Notes: generated from the letters alone by a model not told the origin. 64,000 nt of DNA from Methylobacterium gnaphalii (GCF_007992215.1 NZ_BJZV01000020.1:17759-81758); one strand, 5' to 3'. Counted from the first letter of the stretch, positions 40,786-48,832 are shown. Program-made: numbers and translations.

Positions 40786-41691
40786 ATGTTCCGTGTCCTC
40801 GTCGCCGCGCTCTCGTTCGGCTGCCTTCTGCTCTCCGCGCTCGGCCTCTCCGGCTGCTCGCCGCTCGCGCTGTTCGACGCGCTCGGCCCGCGCGACGCCG
40901 GCGCCCGCCTCTCGCTGAAGGACGCGGCCTATGGCGAGGATCCGCGCCACCGCCTCGACGTATTCACCCCGGTCGGTAACGTCGCCAACGCGCCCGTGCT
41001 GGTTTTCTTCTACGGCGGCTCCTGGAAGAGCGGCTCGAAGGAAGATTATGCTTTCGCCGCGCAGGCGCTGGCTGCTCAGGGCTTCGTGACGGTGCTGCCG
41101 GATTACCGGCTCTACCCCCAGGTGCGCTTCCCCGATTTCCTCGATGACGGCGCGCGAGCCATCGCCTGGGTCCGCGACCACATCGCGGCCTATGGCGGCG
41201 ATCCGAAGAAGATCGTCCTCGCCGGACACTCGGCCGGCGCCTACAACGCGGTGATGCTCGGGCTGAACCCAGCGTACCTGCGGCGTGCTGGCGTCGAGCC
41301 GCAGACCATCCGCGCAGTCGCCGGCCTATCGGGCACCTACGACTTCTTCCCGTTTGACCAGGGGACCTCGATCGACCTGTTCGGGCAGGCGCCCGACCCG
41401 AAGGGGACGCAGCCGATCACCTTCGCCGGCCCGAACTCGCCGCCCGCCTTCCTCGCCACCGGCGACGCCGACACGACGGTACGCCCGCGCAACACGAAGA
41501 GCCTCGCGGCCCGACTGCGGGATGCTCGTGTCCCGGTGCAGGAGCGGATCTATGCTGGGCTTGACCACGCCGATACGCTGCTCGCGCTCTCGATTACCTT
41601 CCGCTCGAAGGCGCCCGAACTCTCCGAGATGGCGGCGTTCCTCCATCAGCATGCCGAACGCCGGCAGCTGAGTTCAGTGCAGATGCGCTAA
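40786..41691 (+). CDS. Lipoprotein alpha/beta hydrolase (esterase/lipase type)
   Basis: A 301-residue predicted lipoprotein: signal sequence and lipobox LSGC (Cys24). The hydrolase fold shows the oxyanion motif FFYGGSW (HGG-like), the nucleophile elbow GHSAG, the aspartate in TGDADTTV and the histidine in GLDHADTL. It belongs with carboxylesterase/BD-FAE-like hydrolases such as kynurenine formamidase relatives; the substrate is unknown. It follows the lytic transglycosylase by 100 bases. A decayed thioesterase gene lies immediately after, on the opposite strand. Confidence 0.88.
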   Translation: MFRVLVAALSFGCLLLSALGLSGCSPLALFDALGPRDAGARLSLKDAAYGEDPRHRLDVFTPVGNVANAPVLVFFYGGSWKSGSKEDYAFAAQALAAQGFVTVLPDYRLYPQVRFPDFLDDGARAIAWVRDHIAAYGGDPKKIVLAGHSAGAYNAVMLGLNPAYLRRAGVEPQTIRAVAGLSGTYDFFPFDQGTSIDLFGQAPDPKGTQPITFAGPNSPPAFLATGDADTTVRPRNTKSLAARLRDARVPVQERIYAGLDHADTLLALSITFRSKAPELSEMAAFLHQHAERRQLSSVQMR

Positions 41692-41734
41692 CCCTCTACC
41701 GGCGGCACCGGCCTCGAACGCCGATCCGATGGCG

Positions 41735-41922
41735 ACGGCGACCCCGCGCGCGGCGCGCAGCGACATTGCCGGCGGCAAGATCCGTCTGCGCCATCAGCCA
41801 GCCTCCGAAAACGTCGCCTGCCGGGTTCGTGTCTGCCGGCATTGCGACGGAGCAGATGACGGGCGACCCGCGAGCGACGGGACAGCCCCGGACCGGACCG
41901 GCTCCACTTCGCTGTCGCTCAT
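41735..41922 (-). pseudogene. Remnant of a hotdog-fold acyl-CoA thioesterase
   Basis: Minus-strand translation gives ICSVAMPADTNPAGDVFGGW, then LMAQTDLAAGNVAARRARG, an unmistakable N-terminal part of YciA/acyl-CoA thioesterases. ATG 41922 with a GGAG site begins MSDSEVEPVRSG in a different frame, so a frameshift separates the start from the conserved block. After ARRARG the frame is lost again, and no further hotdog sequence exists before the hydrolase stop at 41691. The gene is both frameshifted and 3'-truncated. No mobile element borders it. Confidence 0.75.
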
Positions 41923-42025
41923 CCCGATTCTCCGTGCCGCGCCCCTGTAGCGGCACTGGACTTCTTGCCGAGCATGGCAAGAGACGTCTCGTGCCCGCCA
42001 GTGCACAGGCACGCGCGGTGCGCGC

Positions 42026-42223
42026 TCAGCCGCTGCGTACCGCGTTGGCGGTGATGGCGCCGGGAGCAGAGACGAGCTCAGGTGCGGGCTGCTCAATGGC
42101 AGGACGAGCTGGCTGCTCGTCGACTGCCACGAAGACCAGCAGGCCGACGCTCACGAGGACGTGCGGCAGCACGAGCGGGATGCCCCAGCGGACCTTTGGG
42201 GACTTGATCAGCTCTTGGGCCAT
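42026..42223 (-). CDS. Small single-pass membrane protein
   Basis: A 65-residue peptide: a basic N-terminus (MAQELIKSPKVRWG), a hydrophobic span (IPLVLPHVLVSVGLLVFVAV) and an acidic Pro/Ala tail. ATG 42223 has GGAGA 7 bases upstream. No family is recognised. It lies in a patch of decayed or orphan sequence, so its expression is uncertain. Confidence 0.55.
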   Translation of the reverse strand: MAQELIKSPKVRWGIPLVLPHVLVSVGLLVFVAVDEQPARPAIEQPAPELVSAPGAITANAVRSG

Positions 42224-42471
42224 TGCAACGTCTCCACGGCCCTGGACGAACGATCCGGTCGGGCGATGGCGATGGGTCGCGGCGGTGGCGCTGACGGTTC
42301 ATCGAGGCTTGCGAAAAATCACATGAGGACCAGCCTTCTCCTTCGGCGCACCTGCCCCGGAAACGCGCGCCGGCTCATCAAGAAAAACTCGAAAGGCGAT
42401 GAACCGGCTGCCAGCCCGGCGCGACACACGCCTATCCGGGTCGCGATGGGCGAGCCGGCCCCTTCAAGGAA

Positions 42472-42702
42472 CTAGGCCATATCGCTTTTCTCCATTGTCT
42501 CGACGACCCGCGCCGGCACGATCGTTCTAGCTGCCCTCTCCGCCTCGGTGATCGATGCAGGGATCGGGGTTCCAATCTCAGACCAATCACGGCGAGTGCC
42601 GTTAGCGCGGACGGCGATAGCTGCGCCATCGACGAGGACGGCAACATATTCGGCCGTCAGGTCCGCATCTGCGACGGAACCGTCAAAGAAAGTGGCCGCC
42701 AG
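42472..42702 (-). pseudogene. Start-less ORF with protein-like C-terminus
   Basis: This 76-codon frame ends in ITEAERAARTIVPARVVETM followed by EKSDMA and a stop. It reads like a real protein (DGSVADADLTAEYVAVLVDG, then AAIAVRANGTRRDWSEIG). It begins right after an in-frame TGA and has no ATG, GTG or TTG near its start. ATG 42707 lies in another frame and reaches a stop after MTGGHFL, so a one-base slip in the TTTCTTT run near 42685-42692 would restore one protein. It is either a frameshifted gene or a chance ORF. Confidence 0.35.
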
Positions 42703-42890
42703 TCATGGTTGGAGCGCGATCGGCGCCTCGCCTAGTCCGCATGTCTTCGGTGCAGTATCGCAGAGTGTTCGCAAGATCGGTGGCCGCATAGACGTAGACT
42801 GATCATTCGGCCAGAGTGCGCATCTCGTCGGATACACAGTCCAAGCGAGTCGTGGCGGCGACGCTGCGAGGGATCGGAGAATTCTCTGCC

Positions 42891-44768
42891 ATGGCGGATC
42901 GCGCGCGAGGGAGCCGGACGATAGTGTGGGCGGCTGCCGGCGCGATCCTGCTGCTGGCTCCTCTTCCTGCCTTTTCCCAGTACCGAGGCATGCCCGGAGG
43001 CGGCTATGGCGGGCGCGGCTATGGCGGCGGTTACGGCGGTGGGTTGGGGCTCGGAATCGGCGGCGCGATCCTCGGCGGCGTGGTCGGTTCGATGGGTCGC
43101 GGCCGCCCTCCAGAGGTCGAAGAGGTCGAGGACGTGGGCGATCCGCCCCCACTGCGGCGCCCGAGAGGCACAGCCGAGCCGCCCGCACGTCAACGCCCCC
43201 CCTCTGAGCGGCCGAGGCCCATCGTCGAGAAGCCGCCGCGCCATCGCCCGCCGGTCGTCCTAGGGGCGCCACCGCGTCCGGCCGAGCCGGCCGTCCGGAT
43301 CGTCAGGCCTGCGCATCCGGCGCCGGCTCAAGCGGCGAAGGTCGCGTCCCACCCCGGTTCATCTAAACGCCCGAACGCGGTGGCCAAGGTGCCTCCCCCG
43401 CGCGTGCCTGCACCGGTTCGTCCTGCCGCTCCACCGCCAGTCGCAGCCGCTCAGGTCGACGAACCTGGGACCGTACCGGGCGAAGTCCTGATCGAACTCA
43501 AGCCGGGCGCACCGGGAAACACCATCGCCCGGCTCGCCCGCCAGCAGCGCCTCGATGCCATCGAGACGGAGAGCTTCAACTTGGTGCCGCTCACGCTGCA
43601 CCGCTACCGCATCCGCGACGGCCGTGCCGTGGCCACCGTTGTGCGTGCACTTCAGGCGGACTCTCAGGTCGCCTCGGCCCAGGCAAACCACGTCTATGCG
43701 CTGGTCGGCGACATCGCGCCTGCATTGCCCTTCGCGAGCGTGCAATATGTCGTGGCCAAGCTTCATCTCGATGAGGCCCATCGAGTAGCAACCGGGCGCG
43801 ATGTTGCGATCGCAGTAATCGATTCCGGTGTCGACGAAGCACATCCCGCCTTGGCCGGTGCGCTGAGCGAGAACTGGGATGCTATCACCAAGACCGCTCT
43901 ACCCGCGGGCGGCGGCGAAGCGCACGGCACCGCCGTCGCCGGCATCGCCGGGGCACGTGCGCAGCTCGCCAGCGCAGCCCCGGACGCACCGCTCGTCGCT
44001 ATCCGGGCCTTCACCGTCGGACTACAGAAGCCCGGAGCCCAGGGCACGACGATTCACATCCTGCGGGCGATCAACCGCGCCGCCACAGCCAAGGCTCGCG
44101 TAGTCAATATGAGCTTTACCGGGCCGGCCGACGCGAAGCTCTCGCAGTTCCTCGCTGCCGGCGCGGGTAAGGGCTTCATCTACGTCGCCGCCGCGGGCAA
44201 TGGCGGTCCGGACTCGCCGCCGCTGTATCCGGCCGCCGACTCCAACGTGATCGCCGTCACCGCGATCGATGCGCAGGACAAGCTGTTTCCCGCCGCCAGT
44301 CGCGGACCGCACGTGTTCATCGCGGCACCCGGAGTTGAGGTTTTTGTGGCGACACCGGGAGGCGGCTACGGCTTCCTCAGCGGCACCTCGATGGCGGCGC
44401 CGCAGGTGGCGGGCATCGCCGCAATGATGCTGCAGGCGAAGCCTGACCTGACCCTCGCGGCCCTGCGCGATGCGCTGACGAAGAGCGCCCGCGATCTTGG
44501 GCCGGCCGGTCCCGATCCGGATTTTGGCGCAGGCTCAGCCGATGCGCGGGAGGCGCTCCAGGCTGTCGGCGTCTCCTTCACACCGGCGCTGGTGAGCGAT
44601 GCGAAGCCGCCCCTCGGCGCGGCCAGAATTGAACAGCCATCCACATCGGACGCCGCGAAAGCCGAACTGGCAACGCCCGTCGAGAGCACGACAAGCGGAT
44701 CGGCACTCGAGACGAGCGCCGCGCCGACACTGTCCGCTACGACGAAGAGCGACGTGCCCCTGAAATGA
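42891..44768 (+). CDS. Secreted S8 subtilisin-like serine protease with N-terminal prodomain
   Basis: A 625-residue protein. A signal peptide (1-29) precedes a Gly-rich GYGG segment (34-70), a long Pro/Arg-rich linker (80-190), an I9/thermitase-like prodomain (about 197-268), the S8 catalytic domain (about 280-560) and a Ser/Thr/Ala-rich tail. The triad is complete: D311 in AVIDSGVD, H345 in EAHGTAVAGI and S500 in SGTSMAAPQVAG, with oxyanion N437 in AAAGNGG. ATG 42891 follows GGAG. It lies 76 bases before an ECF sigma gene that overlaps an anti-sigma gene, so a role in controlling that pair is likely. It could also be a general periplasmic or exported protease. Confidence 0.9.
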   Translation: MADRARGSRTIVWAAAGAILLLAPLPAFSQYRGMPGGGYGGRGYGGGYGGGLGLGIGGAILGGVVGSMGRGRPPEVEEVEDVGDPPPLRRPRGTAEPPARQRPPSERPRPIVEKPPRHRPPVVLGAPPRPAEPAVRIVRPAHPAPAQAAKVASHPGSSKRPNAVAKVPPPRVPAPVRPAAPPPVAAAQVDEPGTVPGEVLIELKPGAPGNTIARLARQQRLDAIETESFNLVPLTLHRYRIRDGRAVATVVRALQADSQVASAQANHVYALVGDIAPALPFASVQYVVAKLHLDEAHRVATGRDVAIAVIDSGVDEAHPALAGALSENWDAITKTALPAGGGEAHGTAVAGIAGARAQLASAAPDAPLVAIRAFTVGLQKPGAQGTTIHILRAINRAATAKARVVNMSFTGPADAKLSQFLAAGAGKGFIYVAAAGNGGPDSPPLYPAADSNVIAVTAIDAQDKLFPAASRGPHVFIAAPGVEVFVATPGGGYGFLSGTSMAAPQVAGIAAMMLQAKPDLTLAALRDALTKSARDLGPAGPDPDFGAGSADAREALQAVGVSFTPALVSDAKPPLGAARIEQPSTSDAAKAELATPVESTTSGSALETSAAPTLSATTKSDVPLK

Positions 44769-44844
44769 CGCCGGCCGCCAAAATCGTTCACGTGACGATT
44801 GAACCGAACCCTCGCTCGAAGCGACCCATGAGCAGCCCGGCCGC

Positions 44845-45405
44845 ATGACCGACGCCTCCGACGAGGTGCTGGTGATGCGAATCGCGGGCGGCGACGCGCT
44901 CGCAATGCAGAGCCTCTACGCGCGGCATTCCACCCGCGTGTACCGGTTCCTGGTGCGCCTCGTCCGGGATGCCACACAGGCCGAGGACCTGATGAGCGAC
45001 GTATTCTTCGATGTCTGGCAGCAGGCCGCCCGGTTCGAGGGCCGCTCCAGCGTGACCACCTGGATGTTGGGCATCGCCCGCTTCAAGGCACTCTCGCATC
45101 TGCGCAAGCGCCCGCACGTAGCCCTCGAACCAGAGATCGCCGAGGCGATCGAGGACGAGGCCGAAACTCCCGAGATTCTACTCCAGAAGGTCGGTAAGGC
45201 GGCGGTGATCCGCCGCTGTCTCGCGGCTCTGTCCGCTGAGCATCGCGAGGTGATCGATCTTGTCTATTATCACGAGCGCAGCGTCGAGGAGGTCGCCGAA
45301 ATCACCCGCGTGCCCCCCGGTACGGTGAAGACGCGCCTCTTTCACGCGCGCAAGAGGCTCTCGGAACAGTTGACCGCCATGGGCATCGATCGGGGTTGGC
45401 CATGA
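44845..45405 (+). CDS. ECF-type RNA polymerase sigma factor
   Basis: A 186-residue extracytoplasmic-function sigma factor. Region 2 reads LYARHSTRVYRFLVRLVRD, then AEDLMSDVFFDVWQQAARFE. Region 4 reads LSAEHREVIDLVYYHERSVE, then EVAEITRVPPGTVKTRLFHARKRL. No extra C-terminal domain is present. Its TGA overlaps the ATG of the anti-sigma gene (ATGA), the usual arrangement for keeping sigma and anti-sigma in balance. The regulon and signal are unknown; the protease gene upstream is a candidate target or regulator. Confidence 0.93.
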   Translation: MTDASDEVLVMRIAGGDALAMQSLYARHSTRVYRFLVRLVRDATQAEDLMSDVFFDVWQQAARFEGRSSVTTWMLGIARFKALSHLRKRPHVALEPEIAEAIEDEAETPEILLQKVGKAAVIRRCLAALSAEHREVIDLVYYHERSVEEVAEITRVPPGTVKTRLFHARKRLSEQLTAMGIDRGWP

Positions 45406-46094
45406 CCGCAGGAGAGCCCGGCCAGGACCGCAAACCCGACGAGATCGACCTGCTGCTGCCGTGGCACGCGGTCGAACGACTGTCGGCCGAAGAGGCAGAG
45501 AGGGTCGAAGCGGCCCTACGCGCCGACCCAGAGCGCGCGCGCCATCTTGAGATCGCCCGCGAAGAGCGTGCCGAGACGGTGGCGCTGAATCAGGGGCTCG
45601 GCATGCCTTCGCGAGCTGCGCGCGACAAAGTTTTCGCACGCATTGAGGCCGAGGGTCGCAAGCCGCACAAGGGCTTCTCGGAGCGCTGGCGCCACTGGCT
45701 CGCTGGCCTAGCGCCGCGCTCGCTTGCCTGGTCCGGCGCGGTCGCGGCTCTGGTGATCGCCGTACAGGCCGGCCTGTTGACGATGGCCTATTTTGGCAAG
45801 GGGTCGGGAGGCTACCAGACGGCCTCGGCGCCTGTGCCGGCAGCGGTGGAGGGCACCTTCGTCCTGGTCGCGTTTACGCCGGCAGCAACCACTGAGCGGA
45901 TCGAGACCCTCCTGCGGGACACCCGTGCCACCATCGTCGAGGGCCCGCTCCCCGGTGGGGTCTTTCGCCTGCGGCTCGAGGAGCGCGGCGAGGCAGCTTC
46001 ACGAACGATCGAGCAGCTGCGATCGAAGACCGCGCTCATCCGGCTCGTCGCCCCCGTAACGCCTTCAGCCGACCGGCCTCAACAGCCTCGTTAA
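45402..46094 (+). CDS. Membrane anti-sigma factor without zinc motif
   Basis: A 230-residue protein. The cytoplasmic N-terminus (residues 13-60, EIDLLLPWHAVERLSAEEAE) resembles an anti-sigma domain, but the whole protein has no cysteine and so no HxxxCxxC zinc site. One membrane segment spans about 108-130 (SLAWSGAVAALVIAVQAGLL). The periplasmic domain (152-219) runs FVLVAFTPAATTERIETLLR to RTIEQLRSKTALIRLVAPV. Its strand-helix-strand-strand-helix-strand pattern matches that of the prodomain in the neighbouring protease. It is translationally coupled to the sigma gene. A first CtrA box overlaps its stop codon. Confidence 0.85.
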   Translation: MTAGEPGQDRKPDEIDLLLPWHAVERLSAEEAERVEAALRADPERARHLEIAREERAETVALNQGLGMPSRAARDKVFARIEAEGRKPHKGFSERWRHWLAGLAPRSLAWSGAVAALVIAVQAGLLTMAYFGKGSGGYQTASAPVPAAVEGTFVLVAFTPAATTERIETLLRDTRATIVEGPLPGGVFRLRLEERGEAASRTIEQLRSKTALIRLVAPVTPSADRPQQPR

Positions 46095-46159
46095 CCGACC
46101 TTTAACCGAAAGATTGCGGCCACCCGGCACCTGTGAGACGGTCGTTAACAGAAGATTAA
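46091..46159 (+). promoter_or_regulatory. Two CtrA-type boxes before the cysteine peptidase gene
   Basis: TTAA-CCGACCT-TTAA at 46091-46105 and TTAA-CAGAAGA-TTAA at 46145-46159; both have exactly seven bases between the half-sites. They lie 71 and 17 bases before ATG 46177. The upstream box covers the anti-sigma stop codon. The arrangement suggests activation from the distal box and possible repression or cooperativity at the proximal one. Confidence 0.65.
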
Positions 46160-46176
46160 CGAGGTTCTCCGAAGCC

Positions 46177-46830
46177 ATGCGTACCGGCGTTTCCAAGCGG
46201 ATCAAGGCTTCGGTTCGTGGTTTGGTTGCGGGTCTCGCCGCTGTAGCGTCGCTGGCTTGGGTCCCATTGGCCGAGGCGCAGACCCTCGCGTCGCTGCCCA
46301 CCTCCGGCCTCGCCGCCTCGATCACTGGCGCAGCGCGTCCGATCGCGGCCTGGACCGAATTCTGCGAGCGCTACGCCAGCGAATGCGCCGTCGACCGCAA
46401 CGAAGCGACGTCGATCACCCTCACGCCAGCGATCTGGCAGACCATCAACATCGTAAACCGCCGCGTGAACAAGGCGGTCCACGCCGTCACCGACCAAGAC
46501 CACTGGAACCTCGCCGACCGCTGGGACCTCGCTGAAGATGGCCAGGGCGATTGCGAAGACTTCCAGCTGCGCAAGCGCGCGATGCTTGCTGAGGCCGGCC
46601 TGCCCCGTCGCGCCATGCGCATGACTGTCGTCATCGACGAGAAGGGCGAGGGCCACGCGGTTCTTACACTGATCACCGACCGCGGCGATCTCATCCTCGA
46701 CAACAAGACCAGCGCCGTCCTGCCCTGGCGCCAGACCGGCTACACCTACATCAAGCGCGAGAGCCAGGACGCAGTCGCCTGGGTCGGCCTCGGCGTCGCC
46801 GTCTCGCCGGTGACCACCGCCAACCGTTGA
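46177..46830 (+). CDS. Bacterial transglutaminase-like cysteine peptidase (BTLCP)
   Basis: A 217-residue secreted protein with a signal peptide to about residue 34 (SLAWVPLAEA-Q). The papain/transglutaminase-like triad is visible: Cys in GQGDCEDFQLRKR, His in GEGHAVLTL and Asp in GDLILDNK. The family (BTLCP, LapG-related) is abundant in Hyphomicrobiales; LapG members cleave surface adhesins. No calcium-binding or Lap partner genes are adjacent. ATG 46177 follows a weak GAGG. Two CtrA boxes upstream suggest cell-cycle control, which would fit a role at the cell pole or surface. Confidence 0.88.
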   Translation: MRTGVSKRIKASVRGLVAGLAAVASLAWVPLAEAQTLASLPTSGLAASITGAARPIAAWTEFCERYASECAVDRNEATSITLTPAIWQTINIVNRRVNKAVHAVTDQDHWNLADRWDLAEDGQGDCEDFQLRKRAMLAEAGLPRRAMRMTVVIDEKGEGHAVLTLITDRGDLILDNKTSAVLPWRQTGYTYIKRESQDAVAWVGLGVAVSPVTTANR

Positions 46831-46992
46831 GTCGCGTCCCAAAACGGGACGACCGCTTCCTGCAGGAGGCTTCGAACGTTTAAGAGTTTGGACGCAAGGG
46901 TTACCGGAGCGTTTCGCGAAACTCGCGAATGCGCCCCATCCCAATCCGCCGCCTCTGCCGCGAGGTTCAGCGGACACCTAGAGGTCCCGGCG

Positions 46993-47325
46993 ATGATCTC
47001 GGCTTACGCGATCGCTCGCATCATCGGTGTCGCCAGTCTGCTTGCCGCTGCGGCGCCGGCTCTCGCCGAGACGAGCGTGGGCGAACGGCATGAGGCCTGG
47101 CGCGGCTGCCTCTCAGATGCTTTCACCTTACGCGCCACTCTCTCCAGCCGAGCGCTGGCCGCAGATATGGCTCTGCGCGAGTGCCGCGACAGCGAAACCG
47201 CCTACCTCTCGGCGCTCTCGCAGTCGCCGCTCGTTGACGAGGACGATGTCGATCGTGTCCGCCCAGCGCTGCTCATCCGCGCACGGACCTGGCTGCTCAC
47301 GACAAAGACGAGCCGCAGCCTTTAG
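46993..47325 (+). CDS. Hypothetical secreted protein
   Basis: A 110-residue protein with a signal peptide (IIGVASLLAAAAPALA-ET). The mature part is helical and has two cysteines (RGCLSDAF and LRECRDSET), plausibly one disulfide. The frame is open to 46888, but ATG 46993 starts the signal peptide and follows AGAGG. No family is recognised. It is co-directional with the cysteine peptidase gene after a 162-base gap. Confidence 0.65.
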   Translation: MISAYAIARIIGVASLLAAAAPALAETSVGERHEAWRGCLSDAFTLRATLSSRALAADMALRECRDSETAYLSALSQSPLVDEDDVDRVRPALLIRARTWLLTTKTSRSL

Positions 47326-47361
47326 GCGTAGTCTCGAGCCCGGCCGGACCAGCCACTGTTC

Positions 47362-47562
47362 TCAGACGATGCCGCTGCCTTGGAAGGGCCAAGGCCTGCC
47401 GACATGGGCGGCGACCTTCGCGGGTTCATGCCCGACCGCCTCGACGGCCTCCTCAATGCGTTCGGCCGGCACCTCGAGCCGTCGTGCCCAGTAGGCCAGC
47501 GTCCAAGGCTCCGAAACATTCACGGTCGATGGTTCGTGGTCCGTCCTCTCGTGGTCACTCAT
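47362..47562 (-). CDS. DUF3606 small protein
   Basis: A 66-residue protein whose middle (TVNVSEPWTLAYWARRLEVP, then AERIEEAVEAVGHEPAKVAAH) matches the DUF3606 pattern of a short helical protein seen in many alphaproteobacteria. Function is unknown. The start ATG 47562 has an AGGG-type site. It stands alone on its strand. Confidence 0.75.
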   Translation of the reverse strand: MSDHERTDHEPSTVNVSEPWTLAYWARRLEVPAERIEEAVEAVGHEPAKVAAHVGRPWPFQGSGIV

Positions 47563-47797
47563 GGTGCTGCCCTGCTGCTCTGCATAGTGGATCCATCGCG
47601 GTAACGTCGGGCGGCAGCCAATGGATCATGCGACGGACCGGAAACACCGTCTGCACCCGCCATCGCACGCAGAAGCTGTGTCAGCGTGTCATAAGCACAG
47701 CCTGGATAAAACACCGGTCCGCCGAGGCATCGCACCCGCAACCGTCGACGCGTTCGCCAGTCATGCTACGGTGATCCGCTCGCGCGAGGGAGAGATC

Positions 47798-47974
47798 GTG
47801 GCCAACATCTTTGGGGTGATCGGTTCGCTCGAACTCTTGGCCGGCGCCCTCCTGATGATGCGGTTCGGCGAAGGCAAAGCGTTCTACCTCGCCATCGCGC
47901 TCACCGTCCTCGGCATGGCGACATTGTTCGTCGCAGCTGATTGGATGGAGAACTCGACCGCGACAGTGCAGTGA
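47798..47974 (+). CDS. Small two-span membrane protein
   Basis: A 58-residue peptide: two hydrophobic helices, IFGVIGSLELLAGALLMM and FYLAIALTVLGMATLFVA, joined by RFGEGKA. GTG 47798 has GAGGGAGA at proper distance. The frame is open to 47621, but that part looks non-coding. No family is recognised. Confidence 0.6.
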   Translation: MANIFGVIGSLELLAGALLMMRFGEGKAFYLAIALTVLGMATLFVAADWMENSTATVQ

Positions 47975-48050
47975 ATGAAAGTTGAACGCACGGACCTACA
48001 AGGGCCGCGGGTCCAGCCATTTGCCTTGAACTCCCAGAGCTCCAGAAACG

Positions 48051-48081
48051 AAAAAACCCGCCGAGTCAGCGACTGAGCGGG
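48051..48081 (-). terminator. Intrinsic terminator of tRNA-Gln
   Basis: On the minus strand CCCGC-TC-AGTC/GACT-CG-GCGGG folds into a stem with a GCT loop and one internal mismatch, followed by six T. It starts about 10 bases after the tRNA CCA end. Confidence 0.85.
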
Positions 48082-48091
48082 CGAATTGTAT

Positions 48092-48165
48092 TGGCTGGGG
48101 GACCAGGATTCGAACCTGGACTAGAGGAGTCAGAGTCCACTGTTCTACCGTTAAACTATCCCCCA
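48092..48165 (-). tRNA. tRNA-Gln (CTG anticodon)
   Basis: A full cloverleaf on the minus strand: acceptor TGGGGGA/TCCCCCA, D-arm GTT/AAC, anticodon loop CTCTGAC (anticodon CTG), T-arm CCAGG-TTCGAAT-CCTGG, discriminator G and an encoded CCA at 48092-48094. The anticodon stem GTGGA/TCCTC has one T-T mismatch at its second pair. A plus-strand ORF starting MAGGPGFEPGLEES is the familiar false translation of such a tRNA. Confidence 0.95.
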
Positions 48166-48571
48166 CCGCCGAGAGCGATTGTGACTTTTACCAGCTGCCC
48201 TCAAGACACGGCGTCGATGTGGATATCGTCGGCCGGTCGGCGTAGCTCGCGCCGTGTAAGGACTTCGCGACGCCTTGTCTAGCCCAACGTGACGGGTTCC
48301 TTTTGACCATCCTCAGGTGCACCGCAACTCACACTGTCCGCGGCAATTCCTGTCCATCGAAAAAGACCGTGGGGCGGCCCGGAAGGGCCACGGGATCGGC
48401 GAGCCGCTGTGCAAACTCACGATCGAGACCGGAGCGGCGTTGGACCGGCTCCAGGTTGCGAAACTCTTAGGCCGTCCAATGAGCTCCGACCTACCGCACT
48501 GCTTACGCAGCTATCACGCGATCCGTGGTCCGACAGAGCATGAGGTGAGTGGTGAAGAAGCCATCCTTCAG
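48166..48571. other. Region without a confident gene
   Basis: It contains the tRNA-Gln promoter side and about 400 bases without a convincing coding frame. A plus-strand ORF (48317-48817) crosses it but has no ribosome-binding site and overlaps a better minus-strand ORF. No repeat was noticed. Confidence 0.45.
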
Positions 48572-48832
48572 TCAGTCCACCATCTCAGCGGGCTGGATGC
48601 CGCCGATTGCGGCCGGAATGAGCGAAGACATTCGTCGCGCGTGGTCGAGTACGTTGCGTGCCGCGATGCGGGCGTTGGTCGCCCGCAGCTCGGAATGGGG
48701 CAGGCCGTCGACACGGGCCGAGCGCGCCAGCGCGCGAAGAAAACGGGCATCTGCCGCGGCGCGCGCACGGATCGCGGAGACAGGCCCCCCAAAACGGGCA
48801 CCGGCAAAATGTTCTGAGATGGAGGTGGTCAT
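48572..48832 (-). CDS. Hypothetical protein
   Basis: An 86-residue Arg/Ala-rich helical protein (FGGPVSAIRARAAADARFLR, then ALARSARVDGLPHSELRAT). ATG 48832 has AGGAC about 9 bases upstream. No membrane span, cysteine motif or family is recognised. It is preferred over the overlapping plus-strand ORF because of the ribosome-binding site and amino-acid composition. Confidence 0.5.
   Translation of the reverse strand: MTTSISEHFAGARFGGPVSAIRARAAADARFLRALARSARVDGLPHSELRATNARIAARNVLDHARRMSSLIPAAIGGIQPAEMVD

Noticed and set aside
48091..48282. Plus-strand ORF beginning MAGGPGFEPGLEES
   Set aside because: It is the familiar false translation of a tRNA gene; tRNA-Gln occupies these bases.
48317..48817. 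166-codon plus-strand ORF
   Set aside because: No ribosome-binding site and odd composition; the overlapping minus-strand ORF at 48572-48832 is better supported.
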